Shown piece after piece: positions 33,255 through 46,803 of a stretch of DNA of 64,000 bases. A model generated the notes under the pieces. That model ran no database searches. It was not told the origin of the DNA and saw only the letters and a program-made list of their open reading frames with translations. The translations under genes were made by a program, and so were the position numbers. The stretch's first letter is position 1. Each line of letters begins with the position of its first letter. The stretch comes from Chamaecrista fasciculata (lineage: Eukaryota; Streptophyta; Magnoliopsida; Fabales; Fabaceae). Location: NCBI GenBank assembly GCA_003254925.1, contig QANZ01055970.1, positions 85,849-149,848 of the forward strand, read 5' to 3'.

Positions 33255-33652
33255 TTTGCACGTGGGGGTGGCACACGCAGCTTAGTGGGGATTGTATCCT
33301 CTGCATTTAGTGAGATCGATGAAAAGGTGAGGCTGTAAGAGTGAGAAAGGTTCATTTATTCATTTTCCTTTTAATAGAAGGTTCATTCATTCATTTCTTT
33401 GACTAATGGTACTACTCGTATAATATAACACTAAAGCCATCGGAAAAGGCCAATTAAGTGATCGAAGTGGATAACCACGCCAATAGAGATTAGAGATTAC
33501 TAGTACAATTTACAAATGCTTCAACAAATCCGTCAAATTACTCCGTCAACACAAATGACCAAAGCAAAGCACCTTTAGCGAGGCCAATTTCCTTTGAATC
33601 TTAAGAATTAAGGTGAGCATAGCATTTAAGAGCTTTAAAATTATAAATTATA

Positions 33653-34050
33653 GGCTAAAGTGCATTTTTGGTCCCATAACTTTGGCAAAGGTTTCAATTT
33701 GGTCCCATAACTTTTTTTGTTGCAATTTTGGTCCCATAAATTTTGAAAACGTCTCACCGTTGGTCCCAATACTGATTTTCATCCATTATCTATCGTTAAA
33801 GATGATCTGACATACTAAGTTGGATGATGACGTGGCAAATATGGGTGAAGTTTTGGGACGGATGGAAATCAATTTGGAACTAACGGTGAGACGTTTTTAG
33901 AAGTTATGAGACCAAAATTGAAACAAAAAAAGTTATGGGACCAAATTGAGACCTTTGCTAAAGTTATGGGACTAAAATTGCAACAAAAAAAGTTATGGGA
34001 CCAAATTGAAACCTTTGCCAAAGTTATGGGACCAAAAATGCACTTTAACC
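33653..34050. mobile_element. Near-palindromic Mutator-like MITE, GGTCCCATA family
   Basis: Very regular: arms of repeated TTTTTGGTCCCATAACTTTG and its complement, ends GGCTAAAGTGCATTTTTGG and CCAAAAATGCACTTTAACC, and a centre with ACGTGGCAAATATGGGTG. Flanks TAAATTATA (33644-33652) and TAGATTATA (34051-34059) form a 9-bp duplication with one mismatch. The arms match so closely that this copy is probably young. Confidence 0.85.
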
Positions 34051-36693
34051 TAGATTATAGCCCCCCAAAATAAAGATATCTTGTATTCATTTATGAAAAA
34101 GATGGAATCATTCGGTTTTTGTTATAGTATGACGTGTTAGTTTTTAAGAAATTTTGTTTTGTATAATGAGTTTTTGGCATATATAATTTGGTAGTGGTAA
34201 ATTTGATCACTTATAAATTATAAAGGGTTCTACTCATTTATTTTATTTTATTTAAAATGAATTTTATTAATATAATTGCTATGCATAAAGTATAAAATAC
34301 AAAAGATATATATTGTATTGAAGGTAGGATATTAATCAATTTTTCTATTTAACAATTATGTTTAATTAAACTCGTTAAATTATCTCAACTATTTATATAT
34401 ATTTAAAATAATTACTTTCTGATGTTTTTTTAATTTTTGTAAAATATGAATCTTTCTTTATTGAAAATTTTTAATAAAACTTAAATAAGTAAGATATTTC
34501 TATTTCTAATAATAATTGATGGTTTCCTAATTTCCTTTGATTTTTCCTTTTTGCTCCCTTTAGTTTTTTTTTAAAAAAAAAGATAAGGGTAAGGTTTGCT
34601 TTAAACTGACCCACTCTGATTGGGCTGGATGGGCTGTTTGCTCACTTTGCTGCATATTCACTAGCAACCTGTAACTTTTTTTTTTGGTAATTAAGAGAGA
34701 AGTTAGATAAGAACCAAATATAGTAGCATTAAAGTGAATTTAGTTTTTTGAGCTTAATCTTTGAATTTTAAAAAATATAAATCCTGCGTAAAACCAACAA
34801 TAAAAAATTAAAACAACAGGATTGCCTCATGTATTGCACGAGGGTCCTCCTCAAAGGCTCAAACTGATTCAAGATTGTAGCTTAATCATTTGAAAAAAGA
34901 ATTAAAAAACCACAAATCATAACATATACATTTATTTAAAATTACAAAGATATGTTGAATAATATATGGGGGAATACATTAAAAAGAAGAAGGAAAGAGA
35001 GAAATAAAAGCAAAGTGACATTCATTTTGTGGGTGGGGATGGCAAAAATTTGGTGATCATTTAATGGAGGCATTAAATCAAATGGGTGTGTAAGTGTTGA
35101 CTGTGTGTTGCAGAAGCCGCAATGCAAAAGAGACACAGAAATTATAAGATACGGTTGTTGAGTGGATAAGACGGTCCTTGAGCTCCCTTCCCCACCATCA
35201 ACCACCCAAACATGGCATTAACATTACCATGGGATCATAGTTTTTTTTTTTTCTTTTCCGGAACGTCCTAACCGGTTGGTAATGGTCCAATCAGTTCAAC
35301 CATTAATAGATCACTAGAACAAATTGATTTAACCTAAAAATCAAATTAGCAATTAGATCAGAGTTAACCGGTTAGAACTGTTGAACTGACAGTCCAGCTG
35401 CCCATCAATTTTTATTTTTATTTTGTTATAATTTCACATTTTAACTTTAAATAAAAAAAATTAATGAAATCAGATATAAAAGTCATTTAATTTATTTTTT
35501 ATAAAAAAATTGTTTGATTTGTATAAAATTTATTATATTTAAAAATCTATCTAGCTATATTTGTGTGTTTTTGTATTATTCTTGTAACTTACTCTATTTC
35601 AATTTAACAAAAAAAAATAGAAATGTTAAATTATTATTAATTTTAATTGTGTGCATATAATGTTTATATTTTATATATAATAAAAATAATTAATATTTAT
35701 TATTTACAGCATCATCTAGTTTAACCCATAATTTAACCGATTAAATCAATCATGAACCAAATACTTGTGTGATCTAGTTCGATTTGGTAAATAATTGTCT
35801 AATAGTATCATTTAAATAAAATTATTTATTCTCAATTTGATGAATATAGCCATTTTTCTCGTTTTAGTTAATTGTCCGATACAATTTAAATACAAATTAG
35901 TCGATGTAGAATTTCAAAGATCTCGTGAAAAAAAGAATCATGTTATCAAATATCACATATACTCAAATACTAATATATATGAAATAATATATAAAAAGTA
36001 ACAAAAACATAAATGAAAAGTAACAAGTTGATGGGCCTTTTTGACTCCGTTGTTGGGGCCCACTTACGTGGCGTAGGTTAATGGGCTTGGCCCATATTTC
36101 CAAGAATCTTAGCGTCCCTATCAAACGAAGCAGGCATCACTGCTCATTGGCCCAGCATATAGCCAATCAAATCAACCATCAAACACTGTTCACTGTTACT
36201 TTCATGTCTCCCACACACATGTTCCCACATTTATGAAATGTACAAAATATACATATTGATATAACCTTACAAGATATTATTATTACGTTTTCTTGTGTGT
36301 ATGATTTTCTCTTTTTTGTTTCTTTTTATCATTATTACTATCAAGTACCGCTTCAGTGTTTCATTGAATCAGCAACATATATGTCTGAAACATATATATA
36401 GCTAGCAAGATGAGAAGACAAGGAATTGAATATATATATATTGGATGTAGAGACTAGAGAGAGAGGAAAACAAGAGTTGATGGTAGAAGTTGAAGTTGCC
36501 GACATAAATCACTAAGTGCACATGAAGAAGTAGATAGGATAATAATTGATAAAAATATAGGGAGAAAAACGTGGAGACAAAAACGCTTAAATTGAGTCAA
36601 TGGCGTACTAGTAGTTACTATTCACAATGGTATAATTTTATTCTCTTAATTTTTGTAGAATTGATGTCTCACGACTCACGGTCATGATTTGAT
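34051..36693. other. Repeat-derived, gene-free stretch
   Basis: AT-rich. 35255-35790 has eroded CCGGTT-containing arms (CTAACCGGTTGGTAATGG and AGTTAACCGGTTAGAACTG) related to the element at 32175-33254. No gene seen. Confidence 0.5.
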
Positions 36694-36948
36694 CACTATT
36701 ACTGGAAAAAACAGAACTTGTGACAAAAATCTACTATAAAATTTGAGATTTTTGTCTCTAATTTAAAAATGGAAGATAATGTGTTTGATTATGAAATTTT
36801 GTCTCTAATTTAAAAATTGTTATAATAAGAAATTTTCATACATTTTAGAGACAAAAAATATTTCATTAATTTTTGTGACAAAACTTGTCTGTAATCATTT
36901 TTTCCGGTTCCTAATTTTTGTGGCTAATAACGTATTTTTCTTGTAATG
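36694..36948. mobile_element. CACTA-like miniature element
   Basis: Starts CACTATTACTGGAAAAAAC and ends GTATTTTTCTTGTAATG, close to the CACTA...GAAAAA terminal pattern and its complement. Inside are subterminal repeats TTTTGTCTCTAATTTAAAAA, ATTTTAGAGACAAAAA and ATTTTTGTGACAAA. 255 bp, non-coding. The expected 3-bp target duplication is not exact. Confidence 0.5.
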
Positions 36949-38064
36949 CATAATTCCTTCTTACAAGTGAATATTATTAACATGATAATTACTGTCACAT
37001 TTATGATGAAATATATAGAGAGAGGAGAATGAATATACTCAAGTATAGATCTGTTACAGTATGTGAAGTATAAATTATAGAGAGTGAAATTTTAATATTT
37101 TTATATTCTTTTTTTTTTCTTATTTTTTCCTTTTTAATTTTCACATACAATTAACATATTTCAATGGTATTATACTCCAACTCATCCATTTTGATACAGA
37201 GAGAGAGAGAGAGAGGTGAAACAGAAATGGATGAAACATGAAAGAGAGGAATTGAAGTTGGGCCATCCCTCTAAAGTGTAATGTCGGGTGGAAAGGACAA
37301 CTTGTGAAACGACATATCTGGTGTGGCATGCATGCATGTAATTAATATGTAACTAGCTAGTTATATAACACATATACATATAGCTAGTTGTGGTCTCAAA
37401 TCTCAAATAACATTTTAATACTTTAACAAAATAAAATATAGTAATAAATCGTATCAAAATATCACTTTAAAAGAATAAAGTACTAGAAAATTAACGGTAT
37501 AAAAAATAGTATGTCAAAATATCATTTTTAAAAAAACATAATAGCGAAATGAAATTAATTCATACTAAGGTATGTAAGTATAATTCACCTTTTACTTTAA
37601 CATGTTGTGTAGACACTTTAATCTTTATTTCTTTCATAGTCTTTTCTTCCCTCCTATAGATCTTCATGCTTCAATTATACATATATCAAGCAATTATTTT
37701 ATATAGTATATACCCATCATCTTCCATTTCTGCTTCTCTTGAACCTCACATCCACCATCAAAATTCGTACACACAATGCATGTTAGAATTATATTTTAAC
37801 TCATGACTCACACGCATGGATTGTCCGAAGTTGTCTTTTGATAAATTCCTTGAAATTATATATCTCTTGGTGCAACAAAAACACTATTTCTTATAACTTT
37901 TTATTTTTCTCCTTTTTCCAAATCTTAGACCAATCAAAACTTGGTATTAAGAAAGAATTCAAGAACGAACTTTTCAATATTTAGGGGGGAAAAAAATTAA
38001 ACAACATTGTCACGACTTTTAAATTCTGTCACTTATATTATATTTCATGAAATATATATATATA
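36949..38064. other. Gene-free AT-rich stretch
   Basis: Contains a short (GA)n run near 37199-37214 and AT repeats; no gene or element boundary seen. Confidence 0.5.
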
Positions 38065-38483
38065 GGTCAAAGTACAAATTTGGTCCCATATATTTTGCCG
38101 AGTTCTCAATTTGGTCTTATAACTTTTTTGTTGTACTTTTGGTCACATATCTTTACAAAATGTTTCAATTTTGTCTCAAATCATTTTTTATCTCATATAT
38201 TTTGATCAAGTTAATTACATAATTGATCACATATTTTTGTGAAATGGTCAACCTTTAGTTGATCATTTTACAAAGATATAAGACCACTTATGTATTTGAC
38301 TCAAAGATATATGATTAATTCTGCAATTGATACAAAAATATAAGATCAAATTTGTAACAAAAAAAAGATATGAGACTAAATTGAGAATTAACTGAAACAT
38401 ATAGAACAAAAAATATAACAAAAAAATGTATAAGATTAAATTAGAAACTCAACAAAAATATGGAACTAAATTTTCACTTTTGA
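38065..38483. mobile_element. Near-palindromic MITE, GGTCCCATA family, eroded
   Basis: Begins GGTCAAAGTACAAATTTGG and ends AACTAAATTTTCACTTTTGA, with fold-back arms like those at 12678. It sits in a TA-repeat, with ATATATATA on both sides (38056-38064, 38484-38492); this fits a 9-bp duplication, but in a microsatellite it is weak evidence. Arms are more diverged than at 33653. Confidence 0.7.
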
Positions 38484-39962
38484 ATATATATATACTCGTA
38501 AAGCAGACTTATATCTATGTATAGTAGCTAGCTCTGGGTCTGTAACAATCGGTTTCTTCATGAGTAACATTATAATATAATAATAAGCTAACTTGAGCTT
38601 CAAATTTAAGTTTCAGAGGTGATTAACAAGTTAAGTTTGGATTGACGTATCTAGGTGCGTTAATTAACCCTAGGGCAACCGGTCAAGATAGTTAATCATA
38701 CCCTTATTATATATGGTGACGTCTCTTACTTATACATTTATATCATAATATCATTAAAAAAATGAGCAGATAGAATTTCACACCCAAAAAATAATATATA
38801 TATATATACACACACACACATACACACAAATTAAAGGCATATTCTTCTTGTTCTTGGTTTTGCTAGATAGATAATGCAAGGCATGCAATGAAATCGAAGC
38901 TGCTTAGCCACAATTTGAAAACGCGGCTTGATTAATTAGCCGAGTAGCTAGCAGCTTGATATTTAGCCAAAAAAAATGTGGGTCATATATATGAGATCAT
39001 ACATTAAGTAGAGAAATTTTTTTGTTCAATGCTTAAATTTATATCAAGTTAACAAATTAATTTATAACAAATCGCAATTATTAATAATTTAATTCTTGAG
39101 TTAAATTCAGAAATAAAAAATATAAATTTGATAATTAAAAATATAAGATCAATTCAAACTCAAAAATTAATATATGTACAGTGACTAAATTATGGATGAT
39201 TATAATATTTTAAAAATAAAATCCTATATTTTGATTACTTAAATATTAATTTGTTGAATCGGTATATATAAATTCAAAAATCAAAGAATAGATTCCTCTA
39301 TTAAGTATTAGTTATTAATTAAATACTCAGTTAATTACATTTATGAGATATGAGACTATATAGATATAGTGCGGGAAGGAGTAGTGGATGGAGACGTAAG
39401 TGATATTAAAGTGTTTGTTTAATTTAATTATTATTAACTTCCAAAATGAAGATTTGATTATTACTTTATCAAAATTGATGGCATTTCTATTCAACGTCTT
39501 GTCCCCACAAGCCCCCATATAAGACACATACCAAACCCCAATTTTCAAATTCAAGTTGAAAATGGATGTCTCTATCCATCAACATTTCACTATTTTTACG
39601 TACCCCAAAGTCTCCTTCATCCATATCCACAATATATCAAAATAGCAATCTTAATTAATTGTTCTGTTTTCTTAAATAAATATTCTAAGACTAATAGTTA
39701 ATTAAAAAAATATTATATTTACAGAGCTGGGTCCACCACATCAATTTGGAGTTATGTACCGTTGTACCTATTCACGCTCGTGAATTGTGTAATTACTAAT
39801 TAGCGTCAATTATATATGCAATTAACTATAATAACATTATAGGCTATTCAATTTCATAATTATTATATATGATAATTAATTAATTAAATGTTCCTAGCTA
39901 GCGCAAGCCAGGGAAAGGTATAATCAATTAATTCATTAATTTAAGTCATATAATTAAGATCA
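38484..39962. other. Gene-free AT-rich stretch
   Basis: No supportable gene. Includes a (TA)n-(CA)n microsatellite around 38791-38828. Confidence 0.5.
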
Positions 39963-40815
39963 ACTAGTTTTGGACCCGTGCGATGCACGGGTGATGTTCT
40001 ATGATTTTTTTCATATAGCAAATATTTATTCCATTGATTTATGTAATTTCTTTAAGAACATTATTCTATGAACTAAAATGTGATTATGAAATTATGAATT
40101 TGTTGTAAATACTCATGATGTATTTGTTTTAAGAGCATTTTTTGGATGTACATGCCATTGTTTTAGATGTAACTATTTTTAGGTTAAAATATCATGGTAT
40201 GTTCAATTCAAAAATAATAATTAATTATTTAATATCTCTGCTAATAAATTATTTAAATATAATTAATTTTTTAAAATTTCTGCTACTAAATTATTTAAAT
40301 AATACGTACATAATATTTAGATGAATATCATATTATTTGTTTATTTGTTTTTTATTGATGCTTTATAGTTAGATATATTTTAATATAAACATCATATGAT
40401 TAATTAAAACATACATAAAAACTATATGATAATTAATGCTTCTATTTGTTATAATTTCGTACTATACGTTTTTATCATTGTATTTTAAACTTCTTAATGA
40501 AAAAGAATAAATATTTATTATCATATTCAACATCTTTGTTAATAGTTATAATACAAAAAGTTGAGAAAAAAACATCTACAATTTTATTGGTATTCGCCTG
40601 ATCATAAAGTATATATGTATTTATCAACTTTTAGTTAATGTATAACTTGTCATAGCTATATGTGCAGTCTTAAACGCATTGCAAATATTCGCGGAAATAA
40701 AACAAATGAAAACCCATCAATTGGGAAAAAACTTACTCATTATTCAGTCATATTTAGAAACAGAAAGAAAACACTACAGAATTATAAAATATTAATATCA
40801 CCTAATAACTTCAAC

Positions 40816-42069
40816 TCAGAAAGTTGTCAAAGAACGAACGTAATTGACACAACCTTTAATACGAAACTTATATGGTACGATACCGTGTATCTCCTTCAAC
40901 TGTGTAAACATTCCACTTCCTATGTAGTGCAAATACTTTCCACACTTACCATCTCTATAGTTGAATTTGATAGAAGGGTAAGCGAAAACACATTTATCCT
41001 CAGAGAAGAAAAGAAATTGATATGGGACAATACGGGACCCGCTGATACAATCCTGTCCCAACCACTGGGATTTTTTGATGTTGTTGATTTTCGCCAAACG
41101 TCAAAGAAATCCAACGGAATGAAGTCTTGAGGGCTTTTTGACACAATTGCAAGAGAGTTATTTGCATCTATTAGTTTCAGACTATTACCACGTTGAATAT
41201 CTGGAAGTGCCAAATGACTAAATTCGTTTTTCGCGACATTAAAACAGGCGATGTGCATCTGTTGCTCTTTTCGCTGGTTATCGATGTTAGCCAACCAATA
41301 AATCTTGCCATTTATGTAAATTTCTTGTTCATGCAGTAAGCCAACATTATATTCACACAACATTGGAGTGGACCATCTACGTGTGGACGTTGCAAACATT
41401 GAAATCCATGATTGGTCTCGGTTAAGAGTCGTCTTCCACATAAGTACAACTACGTATGACTTGATATTGTCCTTATATGCAAAGGCTGACCTGATAAAGT
41501 CTGTAATTTTATTAACGGAACAAAATTAATAAATAACATATTCCTTTATAAACAATAAACAACTTAAAAACAAAAAAAAAATATATACTATATTGACAAC
41601 AATTACACTTACTTATTTTGCCACGTGAATCGGGTGGACTGACTTCAATCGTCTGACCTGTGACGAGATTATAGATTATCCAAATAGGCATGTTATTGTA
41701 TTTCTGATGCTCCAAGCAAATTAGACCATCAATAGAGCCAATGACATCAAATTTAATATCATTAAAGCACCCAAAACGTGACAACAAAATGTCCCACTGC
41801 TCTTTGTTGGTATATTCGCTTGAGATGCTAACAAAAGCTCTATGAGGCTCGATATGCCTTCCAAAATCACATATAATAATATGACGTTCCTTGTTTTTTC
41901 TGCAGAACTTGCTGTAGTATAACATAAATTCTCGGTCTCTTATACTACTGTTCCAATTCTTTGAGACCCGGCGAAGATCGAATAACTCTTCTATTGAGAA
42001 ATTTGTCATCATAACGTGCATAATGTCAGCAGGTAACTCAAATTCACCGAATCGGAAAATACAATCCAT
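40816..42069 (-). pseudogene. F-box protein gene with C-terminal frameshift
   Basis: Exon 1 (42069-41613) starts MDCIFRFGEFELPADIMHVM, and the F-box spans residues 9-50 (ELPADIMHVMMTNF, then LFDLRRVSKNWNSSI). A GT-AG intron (41612-41501) joins exon 2 from 41500 in phase (NFIRSAFAYKDNIKSYVVVL), which holds the F-box-associated beta-propeller-like region (WISMFATSTRRWSTP, YINGKIYWLA, PSGWDRIVSAGPVLSH). Near 41020-41045 the homologous reading moves to another frame (FFSEDKCVFAYPS, GKYLHYIGSGMF, EIHGIVPYKFRI) that ends at 40816. Without that shift the protein ends at 40920 with an unrelated tail. F-box proteins bring substrates to SCF ubiquitin ligases. The gene lies wholly inside the putative Helitron, so it may be a captured copy. 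A sequencing error is possible. Confidence 0.75.
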
Positions 42070-43272
42070 TTAATTCCTAAAAGTAAAAAAGATCAAATTC
42101 TGTTATACACTAATACAAAAGTTAAGAGTATAAAGAAATTAATATTATCGATTTATATACCTTAAACAATGTTGATGTAGACTGAATGGATGAAGACGAC
42201 AAAGTAATAGCAAAAGTATCAAGCTAATTAAAATGTTTTTGAAGGCGGCAAAGTACTCAACAATTGCTTTTAATATCACCTTGTACCTATTCTGCAATTT
42301 TTCCTAGTGCGCAAACTGCATAATTGAGGATGTATATCAATTAGCTCTTTATAGAATGAATCAAAATTCAATTTACCTATTATGCAGTTTTTATTAGTGT
42401 GCCATATGAGTACTAAATAATTGAAACAGAATCTATAATTAAAAACATTATTGGACTATGCACTATGGTAATACAATGAGATATATGAGATATGTGCTAG
42501 TCTAAAAATATATAAATTCAATCCCTCGTATCGGAGATAAATAAGAAGACAAATATTGCATTATGTATCCAACACAATCAAATCAATCTGAGATTGAATT
42601 CCAATTAGTATATCATTGTAATTATCCTTTTCAAGACATAAAATGTCACTAAAACATGTAGATCACGTAAAAAACATATGGACTCAATTAAATATGTTAA
42701 AATATATATTGATGAAAAACCTAAAAGGAAATTTTACTATATCCAAATAAAGTTCTGCGATTAAATTTTTAATAAAAGGAAAATTAGTCCCTCAATCAAT
42801 GCGTCAATACTCAATGCGTCGCTCTTCAACCTAAAATGTCATAAAAACAACAATACTTAAAAAAACCATAGATGTAGACAACCACCGAAAAAATATTATG
42901 AGTGGCGCGTTATTATTGGAAGGGACATTCTAATTGCATCAATTAAAAACTGTCAAGAAATAAATGATTATATATTAATATTGTATATTCACACACAAAA
43001 GGAAAGATATGCAGATCTCTACCTGTCAACAAACTAAGGTGATAAACGAATATATATATAACAATATCAACTTTCAGATAATATATTGAAATTCATTTGT
43101 TCCAAATGCCAATTCCCAATTATTATAGGTTGTCACAGGTTTGGGATGATGTGTCAATGATGACAAATATCAAGTGACATCTAATTTAATTGTCACAGGT
43201 TTAATAATATAATTACTCCCTTACTTTCAAAAGTTCTCATAACCCAGTTTATTAGGAAATATTATTTTTTAG

Positions 43273-43430
43273 GGAAAATTACATAAAAGGGCCATGTGAT
43301 TTGGCCCATTTTCAGATAGGGTCCTGTGGTTTAAAAAATGTCAAATAGGGTCCCTGTGGTTTGTTTCGTTAACAAAAAAGGTCCTGAGGTATATTTTCGT
43401 CCAAAATTTGACGGAAATTTGGGCTAAAAT
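43273..43430. repeat. Single arm of a foldback element
   Basis: AGGGAAAATTACATAAAAGG then units CAGATAGGGTCCTGTGGTTT and CAAATAGGGTCCCTGTGGTT; the opposite arm is not seen. It resembles the ends at 19991 in wording ('CCCTGTGGTTTG') but not in detail. Lies inside the Helitron candidate. Confidence 0.5.
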
Positions 43431-45173
43431 ACTATTTTAAGACCCTAACTATTAATTTTTATGCGTTTGACTCCCTATTTATATGAGAGGACTTTGATGC
43501 AAAAAAAAAAGTTTTGTGATAATCAATGAAATTTTACCCTTCAATCCTAAATAATATACTATATATATTTACCTAGTACCCTCAATCCTCATCATTTTCA
43601 GGCCAAAAAAAATTCTCATCATTTTCTTTTTATTTTTGTTGTTATATATACTAAATATGAAGTAAGTTAATTATCAATTAATGGTTAATATGTTTACAAT
43701 GAAGCATGAAACTTTAAACAATATATGAGAATCAATCCTCTGTTTTTAATACTTTCTCAATTTCTCTGCATTCCTTGACATCTAAACTATTCCTTATATT
43801 CAATGAAGCCAACGCACCTATTTTAATTAAAAAAGTTTCAGGCCAAAAGACAAATAAGTAAAGAAGTTTTCATTTTCTTTTTTCATCCAATCCATTCAAT
43901 GCTTAATGAATAATGTCCTTGCTGCCGTCTTTCAATATTTTTTATGCCTCTTCCTGAGCCTCCTACTACGGTGTTGTTGTCTCCTCTTGCGTCAACGGCT
44001 CAATCTCATTTTCTCAATTATGTGAATTACTAAAATTATTATTATTATTATTCTTTTTCTCAAATATTTTTTTTGACCGAAATTATTCATTTTCTCAAAT
44101 ATGTATAAATATAAAAGTAAGACTTAAGATTACATAAAAACTAAAAATGGTTAATAATAAAATAATTAATAAAAAATCATCTTATAATAATGTAAATTTA
44201 TAAATTTAATAAAATTTTATCGTGTAATTTAAGTACATTTCTCTATTGTATGAATCAAACTAAATTATAAGTTATTGTTATATAAAATTGTAAAAAATGT
44301 AGATGAGGCACGAAGATAAGAAACATGGAGAAGTTTTATCTTTAGAGAGATATCAAAAGTAGAAGTTATATATATAGAGAACTTATGAGATAAGGTAAAA
44401 ATAACAGTAGAATTTGAAATTTAAATTTAGTTGTTGTAGTTGCTAATTATTTGGGATTCATGATAAAATTTAAATTTAGAGTGTTAATTGCTAATTATTT
44501 GGGATTCATGATTGAGGCGTTGAGTTGAGATATTAATTTATTTTTAAAAAGATTATATTTATGAATTATTAGCAATGTAAAGTTATGGAGAAATTCTGAA
44601 ATTATTATTATTTTTTTTTGAAAATCCGAAATTAAGCTAATATCAATACAATTTGAAATTTGTTAAAAAAAATATAATTTGAAATTTTAATTTGAAGTGA
44701 TGGTTACTAATTATGTGGGATTCATGACTGAAAAGTTGAGATGGGTGGTTACTCTTTTCCTTCATTGAGATCAGACTGGAATTAATCAAATTAATATTGG
44801 GTAATCAAAATTTCTTTATAATTTCACAACATCTTTCTAGAATAAAACATTTGGCCGTAGAAGGATCGAATTGTATCCGAGGAATAGAAATCATGATAGA
44901 CATTCAATCAAATATTTTTTTAAACAGAATGTAATTGAATCCATAAATCAATTCATATTAATGTGAAAATGAAATAGCATTAATCAAAAGGATAAGAAAA
45001 CATTGACCAATAGAAATAAAGTCTTGGTGCAATGAAAACTTAGAGACTGCACTTACTGAATAAATAAAAAAGGAAAACATACTATAACCAAGACACAAAA
45101 ACTATCAAAGTCTAAATGAAAACAAATACAAAGACCGACATACGAAATATAAAGACCGACATTCTAGTGTAAC

Positions 45174-45677
45174 TCAAATCTTCTCTTGCTTAATCTTCCT
45201 GATCATCAAGACACCACTTGCGGTAATTGCTTCTTTATCGGACAGTGAAACTGAATCATCAGTAGGGCTTCTCTTAGAACTTGTACTTGATGCAACTTCA
45301 GGAGAAATAGTTAGATCATCAAAACTCCATTTTTGTTGACTTCCGGAGTTGTCGTCATGATATTACTCAGATCAGTAGTTCCCTAAAAATTCATTCATTC
45401 AAAAATGGAGAAATATATTATTTTTTTATATGATTTTTGTATATTGTAATTCAGAACACAAATAAATGCAAAATAAACATACATCAGCAAGCTCATTGCT
45501 CGAAAACTCATCAATAAAATTGCTATTATCCTATAGAAACAACACATGTAAAGTGCAGCCAAGAAAATATAAAATAAATTATGAAAACGATAAAGGATTA
45601 AATAGTAAATAAATATATTTATATAAACATACATCAAAAACTCTTTCGCTCGATTGTCCACTGAGAGAATTGTTCAT
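45174..45677 (-). pseudogene. C-terminal tail of an RPA/OB-fold-like gene, broken
   Basis: Three short exon-like pieces, each with GT/AG borders on the minus strand: 45677-45633 (MNNSLSGQSSERVFD), about 45525-45478 (DNSNFIDEFSSNELAD) and from about 45381 (GTTDLSNI). After one frame change the last continues as WSFDDLTISPEVASSTSS, SDKEAITASGVLMIRKIKQE and stops at 45174. The acidic Ser-rich linkers and the closing LRKIKxEK-type end recall replication protein A-like (OB-fold, DUF223) proteins, which are frequent Helitron passengers in plants. No OB fold is readable upstream. Assignment rests on the tail only. Confidence 0.45.
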
Positions 45678-46667
45678 CTCCTACTTTATCAATCTCATAA
45701 AGTGGGACTGAGTGGACCAATGTTTCTAATAGACTTGAATTGCTTCTCCATCAATATCTCCACGACTATTCTGACGAAATGCGAAAACCAATCTGACTTC
45801 GTATAGGCACGTCGACTAAAAAAAATGATGGCAAATATATAAAGATGTTGGCAGACAACAATCGAATATCACATTGATGATATAGATTTATACCATTCAA
45901 TTGCTATAAACGTGATTGGTAGTCAAATATTATATTTAAGGAATGATTGAATTACTATTACTGTACTAATTGACATGAGTTCGAATTTACCATACTTGCT
46001 TGCCAATTTAAATTGATTTTTCAAATAAACCTAAAATAATAACAAAACACATTCTGATTATTTATTTGATTACTAAAATTAACACATTTAATTGAATGTG
46101 ATTACCAATCATAAATAGAGGAAACCAAAATAAGATTAAATTGACAATTATGAATGGATAACACAGTCAATCACATTAAATGCGATATTGGGTTGCAATA
46201 ATTGTGAAAAAGTACAGTTGGCTAAATTAATCCAAGTGTCACATGCAGTCCATATGGCAATCATTTAGTGGATACAATTATGCCATGTCATGAGCCATGT
46301 CAGATTAGTAAGTGGCCCCCATGCCACGTAGGAGCCATGTTGACAAAAATTAGCTATGCTTCCCCTTATTATAGATAGAGAATAGATTTAGAGATACCAT
46401 ATAATCAAATTAATTGCATTTCCAAATTCGTCAATTGTAGTATATCAAAATATAGAAATTATTATTATATAAACAAATTAAAAATTAATATAAATATTAA
46501 TTTTATATTTATGATAATTTCATGAAATAACATGCTTAAAATTGGTCCATAAATAACCCCTAAACCCTAGTCATGGTAATTAGTCTATGATACTCAACTC
46601 CAAAAATCATGGATGTGATTTCCAATCATGCTTTTAGGATTACTATAAATGGAATCAATTAACAATT

Positions 46668-46783
46668 NNNNNNNNNNNNNNNNNNNNNNNNNNNNNNNNN
46701 NNNNNNNNNNNNNNNNNNNNNNNNNNNNNNNNNNNNNNNNNNNNNNNNNNNNNNNNNNNNNNNNNNNNNNNNNNNNNNNNNNN
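46668..46783. other. Assembly gap beside (TA)n
   Basis: 116 N bases followed directly by TATATATATATATATATATA (46784-46803). The gap probably hides a longer TA microsatellite. Confidence 0.9.
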
Positions 46784-46803
46784 TATATATATATATATAT
46801 ATA

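Larger units (their letters stand above)
39963..46386 (-). mobile_element. Probable 6.4 kb non-autonomous Helitron with gene cargo
   Basis: Read on the minus strand, the 3' end is a perfect 8-bp stem ACCCGTGC-ATC-GCACGGGT (39974-39992), then CCAAAA, then CTAGT (39967-39963) followed by T. The proposed 5' end is TCTATTCTCTATC followed by TATAATAAGGGGAAGC (46386 downward), preceded by A. Plant Helitrons typically start TCTAT...AAGGGGAAGC-like, end in such a hairpin plus CTRRT, and insert between A and T. No Rep/helicase frame is visible, so it would be non-autonomous. It contains a broken F-box gene, an RPA-tail-like fragment, one end of a foldback element (43273-43430), and AT-rich filler. The 3' end is firm; the 5' end is inferred from motif alone. 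Confidence 0.6.
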
